DNA from: Beverwykella pulmonaria
Lineage: Eukaryota > Ascomycota > Dothideomycetes > Pleosporales > Melanommataceae
Assembly: GCA_001599595.1 (NCBI GenBank)
Contig: BCHH01000017.1
Span: 621,873-685,872, forward strand
Reading direction: 5' to 3'
Length of the DNA: 64,000 nucleotides
Shown here: positions 9,800 to 21,189 of the stretch, piece after piece
How positions within the stretch are numbered: the stretch's first letter is position 1
Layout: each line of letters begins with the position of its first letter
Notes under the pieces: model-generated
What the model saw: the letters and a program-made list of their open reading frames with translations, nothing else
Told to the model about the DNA's origin: nothing
Databases searched by the model: none
Translations under genes and position numbers: made by a program

Positions 9800-12239
9800 A
9801 TGTGGTACCTAAACCGTTTCTCATTCTTATCACTCCTGCTTTACATTATCGCCTCGAATGCAACCCCTCTAAGGCTTCCACCGAGATTATCTCAGATCGT
9901 TGCTCGAGACGTCTCATCATCTATCACAGCCTCTAATGAGATATGGGCAACGGTCATTGCAAATATTGGGCCTTTAGTGACCCTCGTTGGCGAGCAGAAT
10001 TTCAAAGCATATCTCAAGGGATGTACCAGCAGTATCGAATATGGACTGTACAGCTGTGCACCTATGGGAGCGCTGAGCGCTGTTATCTCCGTCCTTCGAC
10101 TTGTGGGTTGGCCATGGGTGTTGCGACTCATTGGACGCCAACACGAACGACGCGCGCAAGTATTCATGGACATAACGCCTTTATCTACAGGGGCGGTACG
10201 ACAGCAATTTATTTTGGGAGCAATTGAACAAACAGAAACTTGTCGAGATGAAGATGAGGCGAAATTGGTCATCAGAGGAAGCACCGTTCACCGACCGCAC
10301 TGTGACCTGGCCTTACCAGCAGGAGAAAAACTTGGTTTCCGGAGACTGGAAATATCGAACCTGTTGACGAGAATAAACGATACTGCTATCTTCTTAGATC
10401 GACTGTGCACTTCCAATGAGGGAAACCTTCCATCATTAATATCTCTGGCTCTGTATGGTAAATTACGAACAACAGATGACCAATCGGCGATGCACCCTAT
10501 TGTAGAAACCGAAAGGTAATGCCCTCATTCTCGCTAACGTAAATAGTCGTCGCTCTAATTATGCTTAGAGCTACTCTACTAGAGGCAATTGCTTCAGCTA
10601 ACAAAGTAATCAACTTTGCACTTGGCACCGGCAATGGCGAGCCTGCGACCTGGTCCAGACTTGAAGCGCGCCCAATAGCACTTGGATTTGAAGTGGAGTG
10701 TTCCGGTGTCTCTGCTTCTTTGACTTTGGGACAACAACGACGTCGCAACGCTTTTCTTGTGGGAGCAGGCTCTTTCCAAATCATAATGGTAGCAGCATAT
10801 TTAGTAGTACTTATCGCGGGCAACAAGCATGAGCCAACCACAAATGTTCTTTTTGCAGTAATCGGTTATCTTATTACCGTTTTTGGGATGACGATTCTCA
10901 TTTGGACGATTGCGCGTAGTACGATTCTTGAATCTGTAAAGGTCCCTCCCGTCAAGTTTGCTGCGGCCTTTGTCAGCGAGGATCATTCTCAGGGCTCAAA
11001 GATCTACACGGAACTCAGGCATATCTACTTTGCGAGGGAGAGGGATTTCTCAAGTGACCCTAAATCCAACCGTATCCAAAGAGTAATGGGTCATTTCTCA
11101 GCCTTCACTGTTACAATCGGATTTGTTGTTATGTACCTTGGGCTTCGACAACTACGCTGGTGGACAGTACGTTTGAATATTCCTATACTTCATAGGCACG
11201 AGTAAACTTACACTATCTGCGACAGGTCTTGATATGCGCAGGTTTCACTGCACTATCTGCACTCCTCAGATCCATGATTAGCAGAACGGAGAAAGCCAAT
11301 GATTCATTTTGGAATTATTACAGCAAAGATAATCCCTTCTCCAGTTTTGGGTTCAGTCCTATCACAAGGTCTGGTACCACAGCAAAGGTCGAGTGGGAGC
11401 AGGATATAGTGGAACCCATGGAGGACTGGTCGTTCTCCGGACCCTGGGCTTCCGATATCGAACAGTCGCTCCGCACAGAGAATTGCAGGGAGCCTGTAGC
11501 GATACTTATCAGTCTAAAAAGGACAAAATATGAAGACATCACGGAGGACCAGCGCCTCTTGGCATGTCTCGCCTATCAAATTGCACTAAAAATATCGACT
11601 ACAGAGCATGTACTTGTTAGACGCATTCGAAAAGAGTCCAACTGCTTACCTGGCTTTCGACCCTCACAAAGACTTTCCAAACTTATTGTCTGGTATGGAA
11701 ATTCGCTGGTCAAAGCCAAGGCAATCGCGGTCTTCGACAGAATGGATATGATAGGTCATCTTGCACAGGGGCCACCAGGTCTGATCAATTGCTTATTGGC
11801 ATTTCGACGTGCATTTGCTGGGTTGAAATTGGTAGCGCTGAATTATCGATGTGGTCATAACGATAAGGAGATCTATGACGAGATGTTCACTCATTTTGGG
11901 CCTATGCCAGCGTCCAGCTCTGTGGCTGCCTCGAACATTCAAGCGGGATTAACAGACAGACGGCTAGAAGGACCTCTGATATACAATCCTTCGGCGGAAT
12001 ACTTGTACCCATGGATTATGCAACTGGTTGTTTGGTTGTTGATCACTCTTGATCCTGGAATGCTTCGAGACTTCACTACAGCTAGTGGACGACGATCAAT
12101 CGCCCACGATTTTGGTGATCTTGTGGAATCTCTGGCAAGGCAACTGGTCGTTAAGCAAAATCTATGGTTAGATGACCGCCTAGAGACCATTGCCTTGGGT
12201 AGAGGGAATGCGGAATATGGAGCAGCGGAGTGGCCATAG
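9800..12239 (+). CDS. Large multi-pass membrane protein, fungal family of unknown role
   Basis: Exons 9800-10515, 10569-11166 and 11226-12239 (introns of 53 and 59 nt) give 775 residues. A hydrophobic N-terminus (S-F-L-S-L-L-L-Y-I-I-A) acts as signal or first membrane segment, and there is another hydrophobic stretch near residue 95. Exon 2 carries a cluster of membrane helices, and the helix F-T-V-T-I-G-F-V-V-M-Y-L-G-L-R runs across intron 2 into V-L-I-C-A-G-F-T-A-L-S-A-L-L-R. That G-F-V-x-M-Y-L-G-L-R-Q-L-R-W-W block is familiar from large ascomycete hypothetical membrane proteins. The C-terminal ~330 residues are mostly soluble with one hydrophobic patch (W-I-M-Q-L-V-V-W-L-L). No enzymatic motif is visible. 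Confidence 0.75.
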
Positions 12240-12523
12240 ATTAGAAGGAATCATGCGTTGGATTGGGTATCCTGTAGGTCCATGCCTCAAAGTTAGGTAT
12301 ACTAGAAACGAAACTTGCAGCTTTTTGAGAACCGGAACGATTGGAATACAAGCGAGTATATTACTATACCTGACATGACCGACAAAAAAGGGGGGTGGTG
12401 AAGAAATGAAGTACTCAGTAACTCATAAGAACGCCACCGGAAATATCTTTATGACGATTACGCAAGAGTAAGAAAAATATGATACATTAGAATTTAAAAC
12501 GGAACAAGTAACCAGAGATCTTC

Positions 12524-13750
12524 TTATTGAGCGGGAGGATGAAAAGCTGTCCTGTTCGCCCAGTACTGCTCGGGCGAGTATTGCTGTGACGCGAGTTGCG
12601 ATTGTGTAGCTGTAGGCGGAAATTTTGTTGTTGCATATCGCGGATCGACTTGGTATGGAGGAGGCGTCGGAGTAGCTGAGTAGTGGCGTGTCGCTAGATG
12701 CCCAAGTGCTGGTTGGTAAGGTGGTGCTGAGTAGTATGCGTTCGCTGCATGTGGAGAGGCGCCTTGCGGTTGTTGGGGTTGAGGCTGGGGCTGGTACATC
12801 ACTGTATTGGCGTATGTTGTGGAAAGAGGATGAGCTGAAGATGCAAATTGTTGCATGACTTGGGGTTTCTGAATCGGTGGGATGTTGGCCCCATGGAGTG
12901 CGTTGTTAGGCTGAACATTGTGTGCTGCTGTAAACTGATTCATAGCTGCGATTCCGGTAAACCTTGCCTGGAGGCTTGCATAATAATCGTTATTTGGCTG
13001 TGCCGGTAGAATTTGAGGCTGATTTTCGCGTGCCTGAACGATACTGTCCCCGCGGCCTGCCTGGCTATAGTTGCTCGTTGATAGCCCTACGCAAAGTGCA
13101 GCCAAAACATCGCTCATTTTCCCAAACACACAGAGATTGTCCCCATCCGCCATCAGGTACTGCATCTTCTCCCGAAACTCCGAACCCCCGTCTCGATATT
13201 TCGCAATGGCTCCCCTCTCGTCCAGATTCATGGATGTGATTATAGCAATCATAGCGTCTTCTAGTGCCGGATCGTGTTGAAAGCTCTTCACAACTTCATG
13301 AGGAATGACACCATTCGAGGTACATATAATCTCCCCAATGTTTCTTAGGGTTTCCAGTCCAGATTTTCTTGTGCCGAACGATGCATTCGGTTTTGTGGCT
13401 TCTTCCTGAATCGCAGTGATGGATCTCAAAATCCGATCTATTACATCGTCGGCGAGCTCATATTGCTTCGAGCCGTCAAGATTGTCGTATTTCTCGTTCA
13501 ACGCAGTTTCTACCTCTTCAGCATGTATGCTAAAATCCAGGACCTGGGCTCGCTCCTTTCGCAATTCGAGCTGATACGATTCCCATATTTCTGATGCGAC
13601 TCGTGGTTGGGACATTGCAACGCGGAAAAGTAGTTGCTGCGTGAAGGTTGCGTCGAGTCTTGTTAATGCTTCCCATATTTCAATTTTGGTTGCGTTAAAT
13701 GCGATGGGCTCTTCTGTTCGCTGTCGTTTTCCAGGATGCGGGTTTGCCAT
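12524..13750 (-). CDS. Hypothetical protein with Gln/Pro/Tyr-rich C-terminus
   Basis: Intronless, 408 residues from the ATG at 13750. An upstream in-frame start would add a hydrophobic stretch encoded by what looks like 5' UTR (it includes an A-rich run at about 13780-13790), so I prefer 13750. The N-terminus has a basic G-K-R-Q-R patch that could be a nuclear signal. Residues ~20-230 look alpha-helical and globular. The last ~180 residues are low complexity (Q-P-Q-P-Q-P-Q-Q-P-Q, many Y, P, A, N), typical of disordered RNA- or transcription-related proteins. I do not recognise a named domain. Confidence 0.7.
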   Translation of the reverse strand: MANPHPGKRQRTEEPIAFNATKIEIWEALTRLDATFTQQLLFRVAMSQPRVASEIWESYQLELRKERAQVLDFSIHAEEVETALNEKYDNLDGSKQYELADDVIDRILRSITAIQEEATKPNASFGTRKSGLETLRNIGEIICTSNGVIPHEVVKSFQHDPALEDAMIAIITSMNLDERGAIAKYRDGGSEFREKMQYLMADGDNLCVFGKMSDVLAALCVGLSTSNYSQAGRGDSIVQARENQPQILPAQPNNDYYASLQARFTGIAAMNQFTAAHNVQPNNALHGANIPPIQKPQVMQQFASSAHPLSTTYANTVMYQPQPQPQQPQGASPHAANAYYSAPPYQPALGHLATRHYSATPTPPPYQVDPRYATTKFPPTATQSQLASQQYSPEQYWANRTAFHPPAQ

Positions 13751-14638
13751 TGCGTGTAAGAAGATTCTGACATATATTGAAAAAAAAAAAGCGGAACAGA
13801 AGGAGAGAAAAGGAAGACTGAAATGAGGATCACAGACCAAAGTTGGCTGGGGGATAACGCTAGACACAGACGGGCCTAGCGTATGATGGCGAGGCGAAGA
13901 ACTTCGCTTTCTTGAACTTGATGCATTGCCATGACTTACTTTGTTTCTTTGCTGCGAATTAATGATATTCTTCTGTGAAATTTAGGTCGAGCGCACCTAA
14001 TGATCCTCCATTGGACGTTTCAGGTGTCTAATCTGTGACGTCTGGTGAACCATATCTTGGGGTCGTGGGGGAAGAGAGCCCAAAGCCAAAATCCAAAAAG
14101 TTAAAAAAGATCCGTCACGCCTGGTCGGCGATCTGATCAGTTCATAAACAGCTCATCCCCATCATGCTTACTTCAGAGCCAGATTTTGCTCCTTCCTGTG
14201 AATTTTAGCGTCATAGCTGCTGGGCAAGAGCTCTGGAAAGTTGGAGGGATATCTGATACTGGTGAGCTATAAAATTACTCTTTTAAAACCCGTTCTCTCT
14301 CGTCCCACGGTTCGTTTATCGCTCTAAGTAGTATTTTCCAAATTGGAGTCGGTAGGAAATCCGCGAAAAGTCCCTCTCAATAGGGGGGATCTTCGGGCGC
14401 CACATGCGAAGATTGGTGGCATCATATTTCTTCGCGATGACAAAGCGCGAACAGCTGAAGAGGCCAGTTCCGATGGAGCTGAAATAAGGAACGTGAGGAA
14501 GGAATAAGACTATCTTTTGCCTGTGGTTGTCCACGATAAGTGTTGAGATCTAAGGCTCAATAAAAAAGAATGGAGATGGTTGAGAGCACGAAGGTGGGGT
14601 GCAAAGCCCGCAAAACGCGGGTCGCGAAGAATTAAGCG
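13751..14638. other. Divergent intergenic region
   Basis: Separates the start codons of two divergently transcribed genes (13750 minus, 14639 plus). It includes the putative A-rich 5' leader of the minus-strand gene. No other gene seen. Confidence 0.35.
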
Positions 14639-15592
14639 ATGTCGCCAAGCAATACCCCGATTTTTGAATACAATAGATGCAGTCCGTGCCCGCTTGGTGA
14701 ATGCGCACCTGGCTGCAAACCGGTCAATGGCGTGATGCCTGGGCACTGTGTTCCACCTGGTCCTCCGCCTTCAACTAAACCTGGAGACCCCCCAAGGATG
14801 CAGAGTTGTGGGGAACAGGACAGGATAACCGTAACTGACGTCTATGTCTCCTGCACTCTCTTCAATGTCAGCTCCACAGTTCCGACTAAATCATGCACGA
14901 ATAAGTATAGCATAACAATGAGTGGATGCGGCCTCATTGCTACTACCACGACCACGATCGTGTCATCTAAGTTTCCGTCGTGCACGCGGGTCAAACTGTC
15001 TCTAGATGACGACGAAGGAGACGACGAAGGAATCCCGCCTGAGCTCGAGCCGACACCGTCCACCAGCATACTAATTTCTCAATCCCCTAGCACGTCTGCT
15101 TCGCCCAGCCCTGCTTCCACAGTTATATCCTCTACACCCACGACAGCGTCAACGTCCACTGAATCTCCAAAGCCAAAACCAGACCCGCACCGTTGGCGTG
15201 TACGTATACACCAACAGATGGATCACGAAGTCAGTCAAGTTTACTGGAGTTTGGTGAATAGCGAAGGCGGTGTCGATCGCAGTGGCACAGGTGCCCCCAT
15301 CCAGCCTAGAGAATACTCTGATGCGTTCCCAAATCAACTGTGGGTTGATGTGGATCATCCTACGAGCAAAGACAACACCAACTTGCGCTTCGAACTGTAC
15401 ACTCCGTCGGGTTGCCGACCAAAATTCCAGTCTGGACAAAAGAGACCCGGCGGTGCTCAGCAAGGTGGTAAATCGTGTGGCAACGGGATCCTTGACGATG
15501 AGTATGGGTGCGATCATCCATACAGGGTTGATTGGATTCCTTGGAATGGGGGATTTGAACGATTTTTTGAGTGTTGGTTCGTAACTATCTAG
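14639..15592 (+). CDS. Cysteine- and Ser/Thr-rich hypothetical protein
   Basis: Intronless, 317 residues; a TAA lies in frame just before the ATG. The N-terminal ~55 residues have a compact Cys/Pro cluster (C-S-P-C-P-L-G-E-C-A-P-G-C). Then comes V-T-D-V-Y-V-S-C and a Cys/Thr stretch ending T-T-T-T-T-I-V, an arrangement often seen in fungal extracellular proteins. A Ser/Thr/Pro linker (residues ~140-180) leads to a C-terminal domain with three cysteines in its last half. No signal peptide is visible at this start. Either a 5' exon is missing or this is a truncated copy of a larger secreted protein. Confidence 0.55.
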   Translation: MSPSNTPIFEYNRCSPCPLGECAPGCKPVNGVMPGHCVPPGPPPSTKPGDPPRMQSCGEQDRITVTDVYVSCTLFNVSSTVPTKSCTNKYSITMSGCGLIATTTTTIVSSKFPSCTRVKLSLDDDEGDDEGIPPELEPTPSTSILISQSPSTSASPSPASTVISSTPTTASTSTESPKPKPDPHRWRVRIHQQMDHEVSQVYWSLVNSEGGVDRSGTGAPIQPREYSDAFPNQLWVDVDHPTSKDNTNLRFELYTPSGCRPKFQSGQKRPGGAQQGGKSCGNGILDDEYGCDHPYRVDWIPWNGGFERFFECWFVTI

Positions 15593-16084
15593 CCAATGGC
15601 AAATGGTATAAAACTCAATAGGTGACGAAGATTCTTTGCGATTTTTCAAGATGGCAAAAGGCAATCAGGAATTTAGAGAATGCATAGCTAGATGACAGAT
15701 AGTGGATAGAGCTCAATAATACATATTGAAGGTTGATGCTTGCAGATACGGTGGCGTGATGTGATGATTGGTTATTTTGATCTTGATTGAATTCGCGTGG
15801 CTGCTCAGTAGGTTGTGTCTGGTGCCAAAAAGTCGCTGCCTATAGGATACATGAAAATTGACGACCAGGGAATGACAGTCGAGCGCAAGACGAGGCATCA
15901 TTCGATATTCTCCTAAGGTGTGCAGACGAGTTGCTTATACGCCTTTTCTTCGAAATTCAGAAGCAATATTTTTCTAAGAGGCTTGCAAATGGGTATGGAA
16001 TGCCATATTTTGATAAAAAACTCATAGACTTGCAGCAGACTTGCAGTGTAGTCACTAAAGCAAGCAACCAATCAACCACGCAAT
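15593..16084. other. Intergenic, no gene seen
   Basis: AT-rich, only very short frames. Confidence 0.3.
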
Positions 16085-16300
16085 CTATATTCCAGCGCCA
16101 AAGTACCTACAGTTTCCGCTAGAAGTCCAACCATCCACTTTGAGCTTCCACCTCTCCGCCTCCGCCTCATCTGCCTCTTTTGTGCCATCCTCTCCAACCT
16201 GCTTCACGGCAACACCCTTAATATTCGCAAAAGCTCCGAAATCACCGACAATGTGGACAATCTCTCCATCCATATTTTGGTTCAAAAACTTTGGCAACAT
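16085..16300 (-). CDS. Putative 71-residue protein
   Basis: One small open frame starts in a favourable fungal context (ACAAAATG) with a TTATATACA TATA-like element about 55 nt upstream on the same strand. The product begins M-L-P-K-F-L-N-Q-N and has a Glu/Ala-rich middle (E-A-D-E-A-E-A-E). There is no signal peptide, membrane segment or known domain. The promoter-like layout is the main support. Confidence 0.4.
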   Translation of the reverse strand: MLPKFLNQNMDGEIVHIVGDFGAFANIKGVAVKQVGEDGTKEADEAEAERWKLKVDGWTSSGNCRYFGAGI

Positions 16301-17093
16301 TTTGTGTCACAATGACAGGAAGCAGTCAATCTTCTGATGGGTAAATGTGTATATAAGGAGTGTGAAAGCCGTGGCGAGCAGATTGCTCGCACGAGGACTA
16401 TATATACCCATGAAAGTGAGCTAGCTAGAATAAAACATATGGTAGAACACGTGACTACTAAATACTGTAATTGAACTCGAGACTGAGATGACGGTCGACG
16501 CACTAGGAACCGATTGAATATAACGTTTAGATCAGGAGGGTTAAAATAAGCGGTGGTTCGATGTTTTCGGTAAGAGAAGTATAGAATGTCGGCCCCCCAT
16601 TCCTAGACATGGGCGGAATAGAAAGCCGTGGAAGGTACTGGGGGCTCGGTTGCTGGGGAATTATGAAAGCGATGGAGTGACTAAGCTTTTATGGGACTGG
16701 TAATCTCTTGAAGTACACGGGTTTCTACCCTAATCCTTTAATTGAATTGTAAACTCCACCCGTTACCTCTGTATAATTACTTCAGTCAGCAAGTACGCCT
16801 TTGTCCTAGAGTTTCTCAATTTTGTGATATGAATTAAAAGCCTTTCAGATTTGTAGATACTGGCATTTTCCTTGTGGCAGACGTCTTTCTTGACATCTTG
16901 TTAGTCTCTGTCCCATGTAGGCGCAATATCGACGTAATGAAAATTCGCTTACTGGTGCATTTCAGGATTATCATGATGAGGTCCTGCTCTTGACATTTGG
17001 ATGGATTAGTTCGAGAAGTGCTAAGCAGAGTAAGGTATTCAAAGGCATCAAAGATGTTCAAATTCAGCCAAATGAACCCTAGTCATTTCCCTC
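16301..17093. other. Intergenic, no gene seen
   Basis: Apart from the putative promoter of the 71-residue frame, nothing is recognisable. Confidence 0.3.
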
Positions 17094-18883
17094 CTACTCG
17101 GCAGTCCAGAGCCCAGCCCCCTTCTCCACCCAGTCATCGCGAGCCGCCTCCCCATCGTCCTTCGGACTTACTTGCTTCAAAACCTTCTCTTCCTCCTTAG
17201 ACTTCACCTGCTTCGTAATCTTGACATATTTCCCAGTCTCTGGATACTGCTTCTTCGCTACCAGCTCTTCCTTTTTATCCCACCAACTCTCTGCCGATAC
17301 AGATACCCTCCAATACCTCGCCTTCCCATCGCCGTCCACACTAAGATACACATCCCCAATACTCCTATCTTCATCGGGAATGTGATAGAACCCGGGAATC
17401 GTCCAGCCAACCTGCACACCGCTCTTCCGCCTGAAGAGCTCTTTGGAGTTGGTTTGTGCGTCCCATACGAGGGTGGTGCCTTCGGATGCTAGAAGGACTA
17501 GTTTGCGTCCATGTTCAATCCATTTCACGACCTCGACATGTCCAAAACCACGCCATTCATCTTCTAGGAGTTGAAAGTGCTGGGTGATCGTTCCGTTAGG
17601 ACTGTCGAAGGGGTGCCAGATATATACGTCGCGGCCAGCGCAGAGCGCCAGGCACTGGCTGTCGGGATGCCACGTCAGACTCCTGCACCACTCCCTAAAC
17701 TTTTTCTGGAACGTAGAAACCAGCCTTCCATCAGACACATTATGGACCTGGAGGATCTGCCCTCGTTCGCAGCTCCATACGATGTGATTCCCATCTGGCG
17801 TGAACGCACCGGTCCATGACTGACCTCCAGAGTTGTCGGTGACCCAATTGAGTTCACCGATTATGGCAGAGTTCATGCGCATGGTGCCATCCCAAGATAC
17901 TGTGGCGATGTATTGGTTGTCAGGGCTGAATGATGCGAACATAATAGCCTAAAGTTTCGCGATCAGCTTGGTTCATAGAAGAATCGAGATAGAAGACCTG
18001 CATCAGTGTGGCCGCTGAGGCGAAGTACTTCTTTCCCAGCTTTGATATCCCAGACTATAACCGAAGGGTGCCTTCGTTCAGTATCATTCTGGATATATAA
18101 TAGCAGCCTCCCATCGCTGCTAAACGGTGACTCGCCGTAATTCGGCAGGCACGCGTTCTCAATAGCAGTATTATGTCTCCTCCGATGATCTGCAGCCACC
18201 CTCTTCAACGCGTTCTCAAAGTCCGCATGCAGTGTTGACTCGGCCACGAACTCCTTCGACCACTCATGCTGCTCCTGGAGCTGAGCTGTAATACTCTCAA
18301 TAGCCCTGGTGGCAAATGCGGACGCATCGACGGGCTCTTCCTCATCTAAGAGACGTCCATGCTTGTCCAGCTCCCAAAGGATCAATCCAGAAGAGTCCCT
18401 GCTCGGTTCACCAACATCGGAAACACTGCTAACCAGCATGTACGCAGGGCGCTCAGACAATTCGGCCTCAGCACCTCCACTTTCCCCACTCGTCATGGGC
18501 GGCAAAGGCGCAAAAACCATCTTTCCCGTCCCATCCAACTCCTGACGCAACTCTTTACTATCCACATCATAGATCAAGATTCGTGCATCACCGGAGCTGA
18601 TCGCAAGCAGCTTGGTGTCTCCGCTGATGGCGCTCGTGATACTCTTATGTGAAAGCGTCTCCCCTTTTGCCAATGTATTTAGAAATTCAATAGACTCATT
18701 TTCCTGCCCCCATTCCATGGGATGTCCGGAAGCCCATTCTGCGGCCTGCCTGTGGAGTACGAAGTCCTGCTCTGACTTGATTGGGAATTCATACCTACGG
18801 AAATGTAAGTTTGAAGATCTTGTGTGGAATGAGAAGTTGTTGACTTACTTTGCCAGAAAGTCTCTGCGCGTGATGTACGACAT
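17094..18883 (-). CDS. WD40-repeat protein
   Basis: Exons 18883-18849, 18794-18002 and 17948-17094 give 560 residues. The first intron (54 nt) is GT-AG. The second (17949-18001, 53 nt) keeps the frame only as a GC-AG intron, yielding H-T-D-A-I-M-F-A-S-F-S-P-D across the junction, a good WD40 strand sequence. Repeat hallmarks include V-I-V-W-D-I-K-A-G-K-E, F-S-P-D-N-Q-Y-I-A-T-V-S-W-D-G and D-V-Y-I-W-H-P-F. The start M-S-Y-I-T-R-R-D-F-L-A-K is followed by A-A-E-W-A-S-G-H-P-M-E-W-G-Q. The tail is Lys/Glu-rich. It is a probable cytosolic beta-propeller scaffold with partners unknown. Confidence 0.8.
17949..18001 (-). other. Probable GC-AG intron in the WD40 gene
   Basis: On the minus strand the donor reads GAT|GCAGGT and the acceptor CTTTAG|GCT. 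Using the nearby GT (GCAG|GTCTTC) shifts the frame and hits a stop within 10 codons of exon 3. The GC donor restores a phase-0 junction and an uninterrupted WD repeat. A GCTGAT branch-like site lies about 20 nt before the acceptor. Confidence 0.6.
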
Positions 18884-19276
18884 GATGATTGCGGGAAAAT
18901 TGGGGTTTGGTTTGAGATGCGACGGGTGGCGTCGCGGGGTTTGAAGTGGCTGTTGCCTGGAGATTCCCCACCCAATGACGTTCGATGCATGTGATATGAT
19001 GTCGCACCAGTTCTAGAATCAAGAAGCGAGGCGAGGATTGAGAAGAAAAATTATGCATGTCTCTATCTTTGGTACATCAAGAGTGTAGCTAGCTTCCATT
19101 AAACCAAGAGAACAGTTGCGCTTAAGCTTTCTCACTCAAAGTAGGCAAGGAAGGACAACTCATGTGCAGAGTGTCAACATAAATAATTGTGTTGCAATAT
19201 GGGCAAAGAAAAGGGTATCTCAACAAACAACAGCCCATCCCGAAACGCCACGAGAAACCAGTCTCGCTCAAGCTCC
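18884..19276. other. Intergenic between WD40 and membrane-protein genes
   Basis: Upstream region of the WD40 gene and 3' flank of the minus-strand membrane-protein gene. No further gene seen. Confidence 0.3.
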
Positions 19277-20110
19277 CTACTTCAAGTACCCCATCCCCAT
19301 CCCCATCCCACTCAGCCGTCCAAGCGGCTCCGCACTCCTCGGCCGACCCGGTCTCGGCTTCCCAATCGTATATCTACCTGCCCAAGGTGCCTTCTCCTCC
19401 TCCTCCTCCTTCTCCCCTCTTAAAAACGCTGGCCTTGGCACACTTAGTAGCCCATTCTCTAACCGCGTTTGCTTCGGCCTGCCAATGGTGCCCTTATCTA
19501 ACCACCCACTCTGCTTACTATCCTGACTATCGCGATTGCTATGCCGTGAAGCACTGCGCGATGCAGGCTTATCGCCGAAAACTCGGAAGCCGAGACGGGA
19601 GACGAGCTTTGATCTTCGGATAGGAATCTCAGAGACCTCGACGCGGCGCCGGCGGTACGCGCAGATGCCGATTGTGATGAGGATAGTGACGAGGAGAGCG
19701 GAGCCGCCTGCGATGCCTGCGATTGCACCGGCGGAGAGGGGGAAGACAGGGCTGGTGAGGGTGAAGGTTTCTAAAGGAGCTTTTGGGTTTAGACCTAACT
19801 CGCCGGGTGAGTTGGTGTTTCCTTCGTTGCCTGGAACGAGGTTTGTTGGTTTGGGGGGCGTATAGGTGAAAGTCGGCCGAGGAGGAATGATGCAGGGTGC
19901 GGCTGAGGGTAAGGCGGGTGTGCAGGGTGAGTCGCTAGCAATTGGGGCGGGAACGTTGCCTGTGTTGCCTGTTTTGTCCGGGATGGCTTGACGATTGTGG
20001 AGGAGGTGTGGGTGGGATTGTTGTGTGAGAGGGGCTGCAATGACGGTTGAGGATAGAAGGAGGATGGTCATGGTGATGTAGAGAATCAGAGTTGTAAATC
20101 GCATCGACAT
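19277..20110 (-). CDS. Single-pass membrane protein with signal peptide
   Basis: Intronless, 277 residues from the ATG at 20110; a second ATG two codons later is equally possible, and the frame extends upstream without a convincing start. Signal peptide at residues ~4-26 (T-T-L-I-L-Y-I-T-M-T-I-L-L-L-S-S). A Pro/Asn/Thr-rich extracellular segment with two cysteines follows. A Gly/Ala-rich transmembrane helix lies at about 127-152, capped by R-R-R-R. The ~120-residue cytosolic tail is rich in Arg, Ser and Gly. The layout resembles fungal Mid2/SKG6-like surface sensors, but sequence similarity to any named one is not evident. Confidence 0.65.
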   Translation of the reverse strand: MSMRFTTLILYITMTILLLSSTVIAAPLTQQSHPHLLHNRQAIPDKTGNTGNVPAPIASDSPCTPALPSAAPCIIPPRPTFTYTPPKPTNLVPGNEGNTNSPGELGLNPKAPLETFTLTSPVFPLSAGAIAGIAGGSALLVTILITIGICAYRRRRVEVSEIPIRRSKLVSRLGFRVFGDKPASRSASRHSNRDSQDSKQSGWLDKGTIGRPKQTRLENGLLSVPRPAFLRGEKEEEEEKAPWAGRYTIGKPRPGRPRSAEPLGRLSGMGMGMGYLK

Positions 20111-20628
20111 GGGGAGTCGACATTGTGGTGGTCGTCTGAGAGGGTGGAATAGTGTTTGGGGTGATGCTGAGCAGGTAGACCAGTTCGGACTTCCTCTTGA
20201 CTCGTTGTACGCAGGTATTTGGGCGGACTGAGCACTCAAGAGCTTGGAGTATGGGTCTAGATCGTCGTCCTGATAGGACTTTGTTCCTGGCCATGACCTG
20301 CAAATGTGAGTACGTGATCAACGAAGCAGTTGAGTGACATACCTTGAAGCCTTCTGTGAAGATTTTGATTGTTTGTGTAATAAACTGCGTCTGCCCACAA
20401 AATCGACCCGATTGCACCGAAAATGGTGAGATGTGTAGTTTATTCCCGCCTCCTCATTTACACATGAGGAATGTCTAGATTTGAAACGCCAAGCAGCCAT
20501 TGTTGGAAGCTGTGAAGGATTGGAACCCCGATAGAAAATAGAGTTCACAACTCTCGCGATAAAGTAGGTGGAAAACTGAGAAGGAATATTCAATTACAAG
20601 AAATGAAGTGAAGGAAGAGAAAGCGTCG
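20111..20628. other. Intergenic, no gene seen
   Basis: Upstream region of the single-pass membrane protein. A frame near 20480-20590 reads somewhat protein-like on the minus strand, but I could not splice it to the broken coding segment at 20629-21121. Confidence 0.3.
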
Positions 20629-21121
20629 CTACCATTCAACAACCATCGAGGCAAACTGGCAGAATATTAGAGCCGCCATCGCGGGCAATTTCAGCTGTTG
20701 CAGCCGCATATCGACGACCAAAGAGCCGCGCCCTGAATCAAGATCATCCTGCGTCAACCATGGTTGATCCATCATCCATGTTAGTGCAGCGAAGCGGAAG
20801 ACTGATGGAAGAGTGATCTCGGTAATAGCCGAGGGCACAAATCTGGGGTAAAGTCGATGCATGAATACGGCATACACCATCCGTTGTCGCAGATCGGCTT
20901 TAGCCGAGTACAACATGGCTGTTTGCGGGGTACCGAGTGGTACTTTCTTCTAGAAGGAATCGAGAGAAGCTGGCGTAGGTTTCGATTGGGTCTTGAAGTA
21001 TAGACTGGTAGAATGTGTCGGTTAAAGTGGAGACAGCCTCTGGCTCGGAACTCGGTAACTGGTGAACACGCAATGCGAAAGCAGAAAAATATTCTGGAGC
21101 AAGATGGAATGCATTCAGCAT
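20629..21121 (-). pseudogene. Frame-broken coding segment downstream of sulfite oxidase gene
   Basis: One frame (from the ATG at 21121) reads M-L-N-A-F-H-L-A-P-E-Y-F-S-A-F-A-L-R-V, later D-P-I-E-T-Y-A-S-F-S-R-F-L-L-E-E. The sense then continues in a different frame from about 20930: T-A-M-L-Y-S-A-K-A-D-L-R-Q-R-M-V-Y, then L-P-S-V-F-R-F-A-A-L-T-W-M-M-D, ending V-V-E-W at 20629. The shift is +1 near 20930-20945, with no room for an intron of normal size. This is either a frameshift mutation or an assembly error. The same frame stays open upstream, overlapping the 3' end of the sulfite oxidase gene. Family not recognised. Confidence 0.4.
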
Positions 21122-21189
21122 ATAGATCACTGGATAACCACGAGTGCGTAGTTCGAAAACTTCCTTTAAACTCTGATAAACGAGACAGC

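Noticed and set aside
12524..13867. Longer start of the Gln/Pro-rich protein at 13867
   Set aside because: The extra 39 residues are hydrophobic and derive from an A-rich leader that looks like 5' UTR; the ATG at 13750 is more plausible.
19116..19623. Plus-strand Pro/Ser-rich frames
   Set aside because: They are shadows of the single-pass membrane protein gene on the minus strand and its 3' flank.
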